In this document: piece by piece, positions 35,305 to 43,602 of the stretch
Numbering within the stretch: position 1 is the first letter of the stretch
How the letters are laid out: every line of letters begins with the position of its first letter
Assembly (NCBI RefSeq): GCF_001611795.1
Contig: NZ_CP015098.1
Span: forward strand, 2,294,001-2,358,000
Source: Streptomyces qaidamensis
Lineage (GTDB): Bacteria > Actinomycetota > Actinomycetes > Streptomycetales > Streptomycetaceae
Direction: 5' to 3'
Length of the DNA: 64,000 nucleotides
Position numbers and translations under genes: made by a program
The notes under the pieces: model-generated
Seen by the model: only the letters and a program-made list of their open reading frames with translations
Told to the model about the DNA's origin: nothing
The model's database searches: none

Positions 35305-36027
35305 CTACCGCCCCGCGGGCCTGCCCCACGCCCTCGGTTTCACGAGCGGCTCGGCGTAGCTCCCCACCCGGCTCGTGGTCAGCCCCAGTGCCACCAGGGA
35401 CTCCGCCAGTTTGACCGCCGCACCGACCCCGTCGACGACCGGCAGGCCCAGCTTCTCCCCGACAACCCGTTGCAGCCCCGTCATGCCGGCGCAGCCGAGG
35501 ACGAGCACCTCTGCCCCGGCCGCGCAGGCCCGTTCGGCGGCGGCCAGGAACGCCGTCTCGGTGCGTTCGTCGTCGCCGAGGTCGAGCACGTTCAGGCCCG
35601 TTCCGACGATGGCCGCGCAGTTCCGCGCCACGCCCGCCGTCTCCAGGCTGTCCTCGATCTGGCCGCACGAGCGCTCCAGCGTGGTCACGACGCCGTAGCG
35701 GCGGCCCAGCAGGCAGGCGAGGTGCGCGGCGGCCTCGGTGATGTCGACGACCGGCACGTCCACCAGTTCCCGCACGCCCTCCCTGCCGTGCTCCCCGAAT
35801 CCGGCCATGACCACGGCGTCGTACGGCGCTCCGTCATAGGTCCGCAGAGTGTCCAGGACGGCCGCGGCGGACAGGTAGCTGTCGAGCCAGCCCTCCGCCG
35901 ACGCCGGCCCCCAGGCGGGAGTCAGTCCGGTCACGGTGGTGCCCGGACCTGCGGCGGCCCGGGCACCTCGTACGATCTCCTCGGTCATCTCCTGCGTGGT
36001 GTTGCAGTTGGTGACGACGATTCGCAC
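35305..36027 (-). CDS. Aspartate/glutamate/hydantoin racemase family protein
   Basis: A 240-aa cofactor-independent racemase of the HyuE/allantoin racemase group. The two catalytic cysteines are expected in GFG-type and LGCAGM-type loops: here the second is VLVLGCAGMTGL (~185), whereas the first loop reads AVVMAGFGEHG with no Cys at the usual position, as in several hydantoin racemase-like members. The N-terminus is RIVVTNCNTTQEMT, typical of the family. GTG 36027 follows GGAGGCC. It lies 5 bp downstream of the NCS1 permease stop, so both are in one operon, consistent with racemisation of an imported hydantoin or allantoin. Confidence 0.88.
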   Translation of the reverse strand: MRIVVTNCNTTQEMTEEIVRGARAAAGPGTTVTGLTPAWGPASAEGWLDSYLSAAAVLDTLRTYDGAPYDAVVMAGFGEHGREGVRELVDVPVVDITEAAAHLACLLGRRYGVVTTLERSCGQIEDSLETAGVARNCAAIVGTGLNVLDLGDDERTETAFLAAAERACAAGAEVLVLGCAGMTGLQRVVGEKLGLPVVDGVGAAVKLAESLVALGLTTSRVGSYAEPLVKPRAWGRPAGR

Positions 36028-36032
36028 GTCTC

Positions 36033-37484
36033 TCAGGCCTCCGCGGTGGCGCGCTCGGGACGGCACAGGGCCGCGTACAGACCGGCGGCGAGCGCCGTGC
36101 CGATGAACCAGGAGTACGGGGCGACGTCGCTGAAGGTCTTCACCAGCGCGAGCACCGCCGCGACACCGGCCGCCGGCAGGAACGCCCACAGCGCCTTGGG
36201 GTTGACGCCCTTGCGGTAGTAGTAGCGGGAGCCAGGGGCGGCGTCGAACAACTCGTCCACGTTCACGCGGCCGCGCTTGACCCAGTAGTAGTCGAGCATG
36301 ATCACGCCGAACAGCGGGCCGAGGAAGGCGCCGAGGCCGCCGAGGAAGTAGTTCACGACGGTCGGGTTGGAGAAGAGGTTCCAGGGCGTGACGAGCAGGG
36401 CCGCGACCGTGCTGATCATGCCGCCGACCTTGAAGGTGATCTTCTGCGGCCAGACGTTGGCGAGGTCGTACGCCGGTGAGACGAAGTTGGCGACGATGTT
36501 GACGCCCATGGTGGCGATGGCGAAGGTCAGCGCGCCCACCACCAGCACCCAGGTGTTGCCGATCTCGGCGACGAGGTAGGCCGGGTCGGTGATCTCCTTG
36601 CCGAAGACCTCGAAGGCGCCCGCGGTGACGATGACCGACACGATCACGAAGGCCGTGGAGTTGATCGGCAGGCCCCAGAAGTTGCCACGCTTGACGGACT
36701 TGTAGTCGGGGGCGAAGCGGGAGAAGTCGCAGAAGTTGAGCATCAGGGTGCCGTAGGTGGCGAGGACCAGGCCGATCGCGCCGAACCACTGACGCCACTG
36801 CTCACCGACGGAGACCGGGTGGGGGGTCGAGGTGAGCGAGATCGTCCAGCCGGCCTTGGCCAGGATCCACACGGCCAGGGCGATCATCACGAACCAGATC
36901 GCCGGGCCGCAGAAGTCCTGGAACTTGCGGACCGACTCCATGCCCCGGCTGATGATCGCCGCCTGCACCAACCACAGCGCGATGAAGGAGACCCAGCCGA
37001 GCGCGTCCAGGCCGAGGAAGGAATTGTGCGTCCACGACTCCAGCCCGGGCCAGGCCGCCAGCAGCATCACGTTGACGGCGACGGAGGCGAGGTAGGTCTG
37101 GATGCCGTACCACATGATGGCGATCACGGCCCTGATCAGCGCCGGGATGTTGGCGCCCCAGATGCCGAAGGCGATCCGGCTGACCACCGGGAAGGGCACG
37201 CCGTGGCGCTGGCCGATCTTCCCCATCCAGTTCATGCCGATGTAGATGATCACGAACCCGACGAGCAGGGACGTGAAGATCTGCCAGACGTTCATGCCGA
37301 GGAAGAGCAGCCCGGCGGCGAAGGTGTAGTTGCCGAGGTTGTGGACGTCGGACATCCACATGGCGAAGAGGTCGAAGACCTTCCAGTTGCGCTTCTTGGC
37401 GGGCGCGAGGTCTTCGTTGGTGAGCCGGGGATCCGGGACGAACGCTGGGGTGCCGGTGTCTGCGGCACGGTCGGCGAGTGACAC
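36033..37484 (-). CDS. NCS1 family nucleobase/hydantoin/allantoin permease
   Basis: A 483-aa transporter with 12 predicted membrane helices. It has the NCS1 hallmarks: LTNEDLAPAKKRNWKVFDLFAMWMSD at the N-terminus, NYTFAAGLLFLGM, a Trp/Gly-rich IMWYGIQTYLAS substrate helix, LMLNFCDFSRFAPDYKS and DYYWVKRGRV. NCS1 proteins import hydantoins, allantoin, uracil or cytosine with Na+ or H+. The neighbouring racemase favours a 5-substituted hydantoin or allantoin. GTG 37484 has GGAGG 4-5 nt upstream. The leader contains a perfect GntR-type palindrome, pointing to control by the divergent regulator. Confidence 0.92.
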   Translation of the reverse strand: MSLADRAADTGTPAFVPDPRLTNEDLAPAKKRNWKVFDLFAMWMSDVHNLGNYTFAAGLLFLGMNVWQIFTSLLVGFVIIYIGMNWMGKIGQRHGVPFPVVSRIAFGIWGANIPALIRAVIAIMWYGIQTYLASVAVNVMLLAAWPGLESWTHNSFLGLDALGWVSFIALWLVQAAIISRGMESVRKFQDFCGPAIWFVMIALAVWILAKAGWTISLTSTPHPVSVGEQWRQWFGAIGLVLATYGTLMLNFCDFSRFAPDYKSVKRGNFWGLPINSTAFVIVSVIVTAGAFEVFGKEITDPAYLVAEIGNTWVLVVGALTFAIATMGVNIVANFVSPAYDLANVWPQKITFKVGGMISTVAALLVTPWNLFSNPTVVNYFLGGLGAFLGPLFGVIMLDYYWVKRGRVNVDELFDAAPGSRYYYRKGVNPKALWAFLPAAGVAAVLALVKTFSDVAPYSWFIGTALAAGLYAALCRPERATAEA

Positions 37485-37551
37485 GGGGCCTCCATGAGCA
37501 AGGGGACGACGGAGGACTGCTCCGCAGGACGATGGGGGCACCCCGCGAATG

Positions 37552-37565
37552 TTTGGTATACCAAA
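37552..37565. promoter_or_regulatory. Perfect palindrome TTTGGTATACCAAA, likely GntR operator
   Basis: A 14-bp perfect palindrome located 68 bp before the permease start and 94 bp before the GntR start. The core TGGTATACCA is the form bound by FadR-subfamily GntR regulators. Its central TATACC could overlap the permease -10 region, which would suit repression. Confidence 0.75.
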
Positions 37566-37658
37566 CTGCGGCCATGGTCTCCCCGTCAACCGTTCTGACC
37601 GATGTCGCTCTTGTTAACGCCGCGTAAAAGACACCTCGCGTCGACGAAGATGGGCTGC

Positions 37659-38312
37659 ATGACGAAGATCGAACCCCTCGGAGCGGTCCGCGAACGCGTC
37701 ACGGCCGATCTGCGCCAGGAGATCATCGCGGGCAGCCTCCGCCCCGGGGACCGCCTGGTGGAACGCGAGCTGGCGGAACGTTTCGGTGTCTCGCGCGTAC
37801 CCGTCCGGGAGGCGATCCGGGCCCTCGTGGCCGAGGGCTTCGTCCACTTCGAGACACCCCGCCGCACGGTAGTACGCCGTCTCACCCCGACCGACGTCAA
37901 GGAACTGTTCGAACTGCGAGAAGCCCTGGAGGTCTACGCCGCCGGACTCGCCGCGTCCCGGGCGACGCCGGAGGACCTGGCAGAGGTCCAGGAACTCGTC
38001 GACCGCGCGGCCACCGCGACCGAGGCCGGGGACGCCGAGGTGATCACCGACGTCAACAGCCGTCTGCACGACCGCATCATGGCAATGGCGGGCAACAGCC
38101 TGCTGACCGAGGCCCTGGAACCGGTCGCAGGCCGGCTGCGCTGGATGACCCGGCGCAACGAGGAGTGGCCACAGCTCCTCGTGGAGCACCGCGAGCTGTA
38201 CGAGGCCATCGCCTCGGGCGACCCGGACCGGGCCCGCGCGCACGCGCTGACGCACGTGCGGACCAACTACCGCTCCACGGTCCGGCACCTGTTCGGCGAG
38301 GAGGCTCCCTAG
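37659..38312 (+). CDS. GntR family regulator, FadR subfamily (FCD domain)
   Basis: A 217-aa repressor-type regulator. The N-terminal winged helix (~8-72) shows VRERVTADLRQEIIAGSLRPGD, ELAERFGVSRVPVREAI and TVVRRLTPTD. The C-terminal FCD effector domain (~80-215) is all-helical, with metal-binding residues expected in LHDRIMAMAGN and the HRELYEAIASGD His. It is divergent from the permease-racemase operon and most likely controls it through TTTGGTATACCAAA. Start: ATG 37659 or ATG 37650; both have weak SD sites. It overlaps the convergent glycosylase gene by 4 bp. Confidence 0.92.
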   Translation: MTKIEPLGAVRERVTADLRQEIIAGSLRPGDRLVERELAERFGVSRVPVREAIRALVAEGFVHFETPRRTVVRRLTPTDVKELFELREALEVYAAGLAASRATPEDLAEVQELVDRAATATEAGDAEVITDVNSRLHDRIMAMAGNSLLTEALEPVAGRLRWMTRRNEEWPQLLVEHRELYEAIASGDPDRARAHALTHVRTNYRSTVRHLFGEEAP

Positions 38313-39013
38313 GGGGTGCCGGTGGGCAGGCCCGCCGCTCGCCCGGCCGTGCGCAGGACGTCACGCAGCATGGTGGGGGTGAGCCGGCCCGTGAAGGTGT
38401 TGCGCTGGCTGACGTGGAAGCAGCCGAAGAGTTCCAGGCCGTCGAGGGGGTACCGGGCGCCGTGGGAGAAGGCGGGGCGCGGCCGGGGCACGGACCAGCC
38501 GGCTGCGGCGAACGCGGGCAGCGCGGCCTGCCAGCCGAAGGCGCCGAGTACGACCACGGCCCGCAGCGTCGGGCGCAGCAGCCGCAGTTCCTGCACGAGC
38601 CAGGGGCGGCAGGTGTCCCGTTCCTCGGGGGTGGGCTTGTTGGCGGGCGGGGCGCAGTGCACGGGCGAGGTGACGCGCACGCCGTACAGTTCCAGGCCGT
38701 CGTGGGCGTGCTCGGCGGTCGGCTGGGAGGCGAGGCCCACGTCGAACAGCGCCTCGTAGAGGACGTCTCCGGAGCGGTCGCCGGTGAACATCCGGCCGGT
38801 GCGGTTGCCGCCGTGGGCGGCGGGGGCGAGTCCCACGATCAGCAGCCGGGCGTCCGCGGGCCCGAAGCCCGGCACCGGCCGGCCCCAGTACGTCCAGTCC
38901 GCGTAGGCGGCTCGCTTGGCACGGGCCGTCTCCTCGCGCCAGGCAACCAGCCGCGGGCAGGCCCGGCAGTCGGCGATGCGCCGGTCGAGGAGGGTGAGTC
39001 CGCTGGCGTCCAT
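38309..39013 (-). CDS. Uracil-DNA glycosylase, Fe-S family 5-like
   Basis: A 234-aa base-excision enzyme that removes uracil (and in family 5 also hypoxanthine-type lesions). Fe-S ligands: CRAC at ~16-19, with two more cysteines near SPVHCAPP and ERDTCRPW. Motif A is GLAPAAHGGNRTGRMFTGD; here the catalytic position after GLAPA lacks the Asp or Glu of families 1-4, as is typical of UDGb (family 5). Motif B is CFHVSQRNTFTGRLT. ATG 39013 has GGTGGAG directly upstream; a GTG one codon earlier is possible. It is not in an operon. Confidence 0.9.
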   Translation of the reverse strand: MDASGLTLLDRRIADCRACPRLVAWREETARAKRAAYADWTYWGRPVPGFGPADARLLIVGLAPAAHGGNRTGRMFTGDRSGDVLYEALFDVGLASQPTAEHAHDGLELYGVRVTSPVHCAPPANKPTPEERDTCRPWLVQELRLLRPTLRAVVVLGAFGWQAALPAFAAAGWSVPRPRPAFSHGARYPLDGLELFGCFHVSQRNTFTGRLTPTMLRDVLRTAGRAAGLPTGTP

Positions 39014-39097
39014 CACTCCACCGTAGGCGCAGGCCGGGTCGTAGTGGTCAGGTGGGCGAGATCCACGCGGACCGGTACGAACCGCCCTCCGCCGGGC

Positions 39098-40411
39098 TCA
39101 GACTCCGGTGACCTGCACGGCCCGTTCGTCGCTCCGGCGCAGCCAGAGCAGGGCCCCGGCCAGCAGCGCGGCGCCCGTCAGGAGCCAGGGCAGGGGGCCC
39201 GGCCGCAGTACCCCGACGGCCAGGCCGGTGAGCGCGCCGACCAGTTGCTGGGCGAGGGACTGGACGGACAGGGCGGTGGCGCGGCCCGCACCGTCGACCC
39301 GGCGGTGCAGCAGGTCGTTCTCGTTCGGGGCCGCCGCGCCGAGACCGAGGTAGACCAGCCCGAAGCCGGCTGCCGCGAGGGCTGTGGCCGCCGGGTGGAC
39401 GGAGGAGGCGGTGACCCCGAGCAGCAGCAGGCCACCCGCCCCGGCCGCGAGGCTGACCAGCACGGCACGTTCGCCACTGCCCGCGATCCGGGCGGTGAGC
39501 GGCGCCAGGTGGCTGCCGAGGCCGGAGCAGAGGAACCCCGCGCAGGACAGGGCGGCGTACACCATCGCTCCGGAGCCGTTCGAGCCGGTCAGCGCCGTCG
39601 TACGGCCCGGTACGAGCAGTTCGACGGCGGCCAGGGCGCTTCCGGCGGCCGCGGCACCGAGCAGGATCCGGCGGACCATTGCGTCCCGTCCGCCCAGTCG
39701 GAGCCCGTCGGCGACCGTGACCGGGACGCCGCGCAGCACCGAACGCAGGGTGGCCGGCGGCCTCGGGGGCTCCGGCAGGGCGGCGAGCACATAGGCGACG
39801 GACACGATCCTCAGTGCTGCCCCCAGCAGCAGAGGAACGGACAGGGGCAGCACCGCCCCGGACGTCGCCTCGCTCAGCCGGGCACCGAGGTCGGGCCCCA
39901 GCCCGAGCAGCCAGGGCAGGGCACCGCCGAGCAGGATGCCGCCCGCGAGCGCGGCGGAGGTCGCGGAGCCGCCCCGGGCCAGGCCCGTGCGCAGCTCGGC
40001 GTCCGGACCGGAGCACGCTTGGACGGTGTCGACGTACCAGGCCTCGGCGGTTCCGCTGGCCAGGGCCCGGGCCACGCCCATGAGCACCATGCCGACGGTG
40101 AGCAGCCAGGCGGAGCTGCCGAGGCCGAGCAACGCGAAGGCGACGACGCCGAGCCCACCGGCCGCGGCCAGGACCGGCCGGCGCCCGAGGACGTCCGAGA
40201 GGCCTCCCGTGGGCAGTTCCAGTGCGGCGACGGTCAGGGAGTGTGCGGCGAACAGCCCCGCGACCGCGGCGAGGGACATGCCGCGCTCGGTGAACAGCAG
40301 GACCATCGTGGCCATGCCCAGCCCCGGCGGCAGCCACAGGAGCGCGCAGACGGTGACGTACCGGCGGCGAGCGGCCGGCTCTCCGGTCGGCTCGGTCGCG
40401 AGCGGCGTCAC
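39098..40411 (-). CDS. MFS transporter
   Basis: A 437-aa major facilitator with 12 predicted helices. The A-like loop between TM2 and TM3 is GGLSDVLGRRPVL (~70-82), and a second half-repeat begins near residue 225. A central cytoplasmic loop (PEPPRPPATLRS) separates the halves. It is probably a drug or small-molecule exporter; the substrate is unknown. The GTG start overlaps the ArsR stop by 4 nt (GTGA), so it is translationally coupled to and likely controlled by that regulator. Confidence 0.9.
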   Translation of the reverse strand: MTPLATEPTGEPAARRRYVTVCALLWLPPGLGMATMVLLFTERGMSLAAVAGLFAAHSLTVAALELPTGGLSDVLGRRPVLAAAGGLGVVAFALLGLGSSAWLLTVGMVLMGVARALASGTAEAWYVDTVQACSGPDAELRTGLARGGSATSAALAGGILLGGALPWLLGLGPDLGARLSEATSGAVLPLSVPLLLGAALRIVSVAYVLAALPEPPRPPATLRSVLRGVPVTVADGLRLGGRDAMVRRILLGAAAAGSALAAVELLVPGRTTALTGSNGSGAMVYAALSCAGFLCSGLGSHLAPLTARIAGSGERAVLVSLAAGAGGLLLLGVTASSVHPAATALAAAGFGLVYLGLGAAAPNENDLLHRRVDGAGRATALSVQSLAQQLVGALTGLAVGVLRPGPLPWLLTGAALLAGALLWLRRSDERAVQVTGV

Positions 40412-41058
40412 GGGTTGAGATCTTCGGCGTCGCGGGCTTCGGTCTCGCGGTCTTCCGGGCCGGAGTCGGCGTGTTCGTGGGTGGCGAACGGCAGGGCGGC
40501 GGTGAGGAGCACGACGTGTTCAGCGCGCGAGTCGTCTGCGTCCCGAGCGGTCAGTTCCTCCAGCTTGCCTGCGACGGTCTCCAAGAGCTCGGTGACCGAC
40601 TCGGCCGTGAGCCGGGGCATGAGATCGCTGATCCCGGATGACTCCACCCACTCCTGGCCGAGCCGCCCGGCGGCCAGGTCCGCCTCGTACCGGGCGAGTG
40701 ATCTCTCCAGGTGCTCGATCTGCCGCCGCCGTGCCAGCCCGACGAAGGCCCGGCCCGCCTCGGTGGCCTCCATCGACTCGTTGCTCCAGGACGTGAGGGT
40801 GTGCAGCGCCCGCCACCGCCGCTCCCGCCCGTCGCGGTGCTCGGCCTCGCCGATGAACGCGTACTTCGCCAGCACCCGCAGGTGGTAGCTGGTCGACGCC
40901 GACGACTCCCCCGTTCGCGCGGCCAGCTCACTCGCCGTGGCGGGCCCGTCCTGCCGCAGCAGTCCGAGCAGCTGGATACGCAGGGGGTGGGTGAGCGCCT
41001 TGAGGGCGGCGGTGTCGTGTTCGGGATCGAGTACGCGCTTGTGCTCGTCGCTGTCCAT
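40408..41058 (-). CDS. ArsR-type HTH transcriptional regulator
   Basis: A 216-aa winged-helix protein. The HTH lies in residues ~17-80 (LKALTHPLRIQLLGLLRQDG, ATASELAARTGESSASTSYHLRVLAKYAFI), and a wing EAEHRDGRERRWRAL follows. The longer C-terminal helical region is a putative dimer/ligand domain; no metal Cys motif is visible, so organic ligands are more likely than arsenic. It heads the operon with the MFS gene. The ATG at 41058 has no SD. An inverted repeat and TTTTGCAAAA palindrome 30-50 bp upstream are likely operators for autoregulation. Confidence 0.9.
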   Translation of the reverse strand: MDSDEHKRVLDPEHDTAALKALTHPLRIQLLGLLRQDGPATASELAARTGESSASTSYHLRVLAKYAFIGEAEHRDGRERRWRALHTLTSWSNESMEATEAGRAFVGLARRRQIEHLERSLARYEADLAAGRLGQEWVESSGISDLMPRLTAESVTELLETVAGKLEELTARDADDSRAEHVVLLTAALPFATHEHADSGPEDRETEARDAEDLNP

Positions 41059-41087
41059 GCCGGGAGGTTAGGCGGCGAGGCCGCTTA

Positions 41088-41107
41088 GCAAAAGACTTTT
41101 TGCAAAA
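41088..41107. promoter_or_regulatory. Candidate ArsR operator
   Basis: GCAAAA-GACT-TTTTGC (41088-41103) is an inverted repeat, and its right arm continues into the perfect palindrome TTTTGCAAAA (41098-41107). The AT-rich block is unusual in this high-GC sequence and lies between the divergent ArsR and S4-domain genes. Confidence 0.55.
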
Positions 41108-41180
41108 CTTGTTTGGCAGAGTCGGGTTCGGAGGGCGATATCCCGCCCGGTGCAGCACCTCGGAGGACTAAGGTCGGGAC

Positions 41181-41795
41181 ATGGCTTCTCAGGGTGCGCA
41201 GCACGACAGGACGGACGGGACCGCAGACCCGGCGGCCGACTCCCCCGAGCCGGCCGGCAGCTCAGCGGGCGGCGAGACCCAGCCCCCGGACCCGAAGGTC
41301 GCCGCGGCGATCGCCGCTGCCGAGGCCGCGGGCCCGCAGGACGGCACGACCGTCCGCGTCGACAGCTGGATCTGGTCCGTACGGCTCGTCAAGACCCGTT
41401 CCATGGGAGCCACCGCCTGCCGGGGCGGCCACGTGCGCGTCAACGGCGAGCGCGTGAAGCCCGCACACGGCGTCCGTGTCGGTGACGAAGTGCGTCTACG
41501 GCACGAGGGCCGCGAGCGGATCGTCATCGTCACCCGGCTGATCCGCAAGCGGGTCGGGGCACCCGTGGCCGCCCAGTGCTACGTCGACAACTCCCCGCCG
41601 CCCCCGCCCCGCGAGGCCGTCGCCCCCGCCGGCATCCGCGACCGCGGCGCGGGCCGGCCGACGAAGCGCGACCGCCGCGACATGGAACGCCTCCGCGGCG
41701 TGCCGGGCCCTGGCAGGGCGCCCGGCCTCGGCCCTGGTCCGGGCGGTGGCCCCGGCGCGGGCTTCGGCAGCGGCTCACGCGAACGGAGGCCGTGA
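41181..41795 (+). CDS. S4 domain RNA-binding protein (Hsp15-like)
   Basis: A 204-aa protein. After an acidic, Pro/Ala-rich N-terminal ~55 residues comes an S4 fold (~57-120): VRVDSWIWSVRLVKTRSMGATACRGG-HVRVNGERVKPAHGVRVGDEVRLR. This matches Hsp15, which binds the 50S subunit carrying stalled nascent chains in heat-shocked cells. The C-terminal ~60 residues are basic and Gly/Pro-rich (GRPTKRDRRDMERL), typical of actinobacterial members. The ATG at 41181 is preceded by AGGTCGGGAC. Confidence 0.9.
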   Translation: MASQGAQHDRTDGTADPAADSPEPAGSSAGGETQPPDPKVAAAIAAAEAAGPQDGTTVRVDSWIWSVRLVKTRSMGATACRGGHVRVNGERVKPAHGVRVGDEVRLRHEGRERIVIVTRLIRKRVGAPVAAQCYVDNSPPPPPREAVAPAGIRDRGAGRPTKRDRRDMERLRGVPGPGRAPGLGPGPGGGPGAGFGSGSRERRP

Positions 41796-41897
41796 GCAGG
41801 CCGAGGAACCGCCGCCATCCCACGGACCGGTGTCCGGGACGGGCCCTCAGCCCCTCCCCGACACCGCCGGAGCCCTATGCGACTCGCCTCCATCCGG

Positions 41898-42356
41898 TCA
41901 CGCCCGCCGCAGCAGCCGGAGCAGATCCGCGTTGTGCTCCCGCCGTGCCCACGCGATGAGGGTGAGCGGCACGATCAGGATCACCGGCGTCGCCGCATAC
42001 TGCCCGTCGAAGACGGATATCTGCACGACGAACGCGCCCACCATCAACGCGCCCAGCGCCATAGCCGCCACCGACTGGAGCACCGGGATCAACAGGGCGA
42101 TCGCCCCGGCCAGTTCGAGCACACCGATGGTGTACATCCCCGCGCTGCCCCAGCCGAGCCGCTCGAACGACTCGGCAGCCGAGGCGTGCCCGATCAACTT
42201 GGGCAGGGCGCTGGCGATCGCGTAGAAGAGGGCGAGCGCTACCTGCAGAGCGCGCAGGGCCACCCGGGCACGCCGCCCGCGAGCGGTCGCGGACTCGGCG
42301 ATGACGACGCCGGCCGGGGTGGAGTCGGCGGTGACGGCAGCGGTGGTCTCGGACAT
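41898..42356 (-). CDS. DoxX family membrane protein
   Basis: A 152-aa DoxX-like protein with four transmembrane helices. The first has LRALQVALALFYAIASALPKLIG, the next MYTIGVLELAGAIALLIPVL, and the C-terminus is basic (ARREHNADLLRLLRRA). DoxX-like proteins are tied to thiosulfate or redox and stress processes, but most are functionally open. The ATG at 42356 has AGGAGACC upstream. There is a 175-bp gap from the upstream kinase-like gene on the same strand. Confidence 0.88.
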   Translation of the reverse strand: MSETTAAVTADSTPAGVVIAESATARGRRARVALRALQVALALFYAIASALPKLIGHASAAESFERLGWGSAGMYTIGVLELAGAIALLIPVLQSVAAMALGALMVGAFVVQISVFDGQYAATPVILIVPLTLIAWARREHNADLLRLLRRA

Positions 42357-42531
42357 GAAGGTCTCCTGGGTGAAGCGGTGCGTGTGGTGTCGCGGTGTCG
42401 GAGAGACAGACCGGCCCTCGCCCAGGAACTCATCGCCGCCGAGACACACCGAGAGGCCGAGGGGACACCGCAGCGGCTCCGAGGCGACACCCGGCAGATC
42501 GTCACCGCGGTATCCCCACCCCCGCCGCCCG

Positions 42532-43599
42532 TCACGGGCAGAGCCGTTCGAGTCTCTTCCTCGGGTAGGGAGTCCTCCGGCTCTTCTCCTGGAGGGTGCG
42601 GTAGAAGTCGGTCATCACCTCCGCGACCGGGGCGTTGCGAGTGAGGACCTCCGCGACTCCGGGCGGGGCCCCGGTCGGCTGCCGCCCTTCGGCCCATGCT
42701 CGTATCAGTTCTCCACGGATCTCCCAGTCGCCGCCGTACAGGGCGGTGATCAGCCAGTTCACGAGGTAGCCGGCCGTGTAGCAGCGGTCGTAGGCGCTGT
42801 GCTCCTCGTAGAAGCCGGCCTCGGGGCGCGTGAGGTCGAAGCGGGTGGACAGGGCGAGACCGAAATCGGCGAAGTACAGACGGCGGCCATCGGTGAGGAT
42901 GTTCTCGAAGTGGGCGTCGAAGTGCAGCAGCCCTCGGCTGTTCATGAAGGACGTGCCGGCCGCCAGTTCCTTCTCCGTCAGGGAGCACGCCCGGTCGAGC
43001 GCCTCGTCACCGGCTTGTACCTGCGTCGTGAGCCATGAGTGCAGGGTCTGGGGCAGGTATTCGAGGAACAGCGTGACGCTCGCGGAGGATCGTTGCAGGG
43101 CCTCGACCCGTCGCCGTACGCTCGCGCTCCCTCCCCAGTAGGCCACGACCTTCTCCACATCGGCGAGTTCCTCGGCCCGGTGGGGTTCCTCCTCCGGCAG
43201 CACCCGCCAGTGGTACATCAGCGGAAACCCCTGGAACTGCCCGGAGAGCACCCAGTTCGTGGTCATGGTGTGCGCGGAGACCTCCCGCCACGCCCCGAAC
43301 CCTGGCCCGCCGATGCCGTACTGGCAGATCATCGGCACTCCGAACAGATTGGCCGTGGACTGGCGGTGCTCGGGCCGCAGTTCCAGATCCGTGAGGGGCA
43401 CGCGTTTGACGAAGACCGGCGTGCCGGACACGTCCAGCCGGGCCGATGATCCGCCGATGCCGGTGCCCAAGGGTGTGGCTCTGTGCACCAGTTCACGCAG
43501 CTCGGTGTCGCCGAGGAGCGCCAGAGAGGTCGCGACCGTGTCGTAGTCGCTCAGCCGTCCCGGATCCACTCCCCCGGGCAGGCCCTCACGCACCCCCAC
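42532..43599 (-). CDS. Protein kinase-fold protein of unknown substrate
   Basis: A 355-aa protein with kinase-like residues in order: VFVKRV with the ATP Lys (~65), HFDAHFENIL as a catalytic loop of HxDxxxxN type (~225), and YFADFGLAL with the DFG metal site (~245). This resembles aminoglycoside phosphotransferase/choline kinase and eukaryotic-type kinases, but a Gly-rich loop is only partly seen (GTGIGGSSARLDV). It could phosphorylate a small molecule or protein. The start GTG 43599 is only 3 bp after the stop of the methyltransferase, so the pair is coupled. Confidence 0.78.
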   Translation of the reverse strand: MGVREGLPGGVDPGRLSDYDTVATSLALLGDTELRELVHRATPLGTGIGGSSARLDVSGTPVFVKRVPLTDLELRPEHRQSTANLFGVPMICQYGIGGPGFGAWREVSAHTMTTNWVLSGQFQGFPLMYHWRVLPEEEPHRAEELADVEKVVAYWGGSASVRRRVEALQRSSASVTLFLEYLPQTLHSWLTTQVQAGDEALDRACSLTEKELAAGTSFMNSRGLLHFDAHFENILTDGRRLYFADFGLALSTRFDLTRPEAGFYEEHSAYDRCYTAGYLVNWLITALYGGDWEIRGELIRAWAEGRQPTGAPPGVAEVLTRNAPVAEVMTDFYRTLQEKSRRTPYPRKRLERLCP

Positions 43600-43602
43600 C
43601 GC

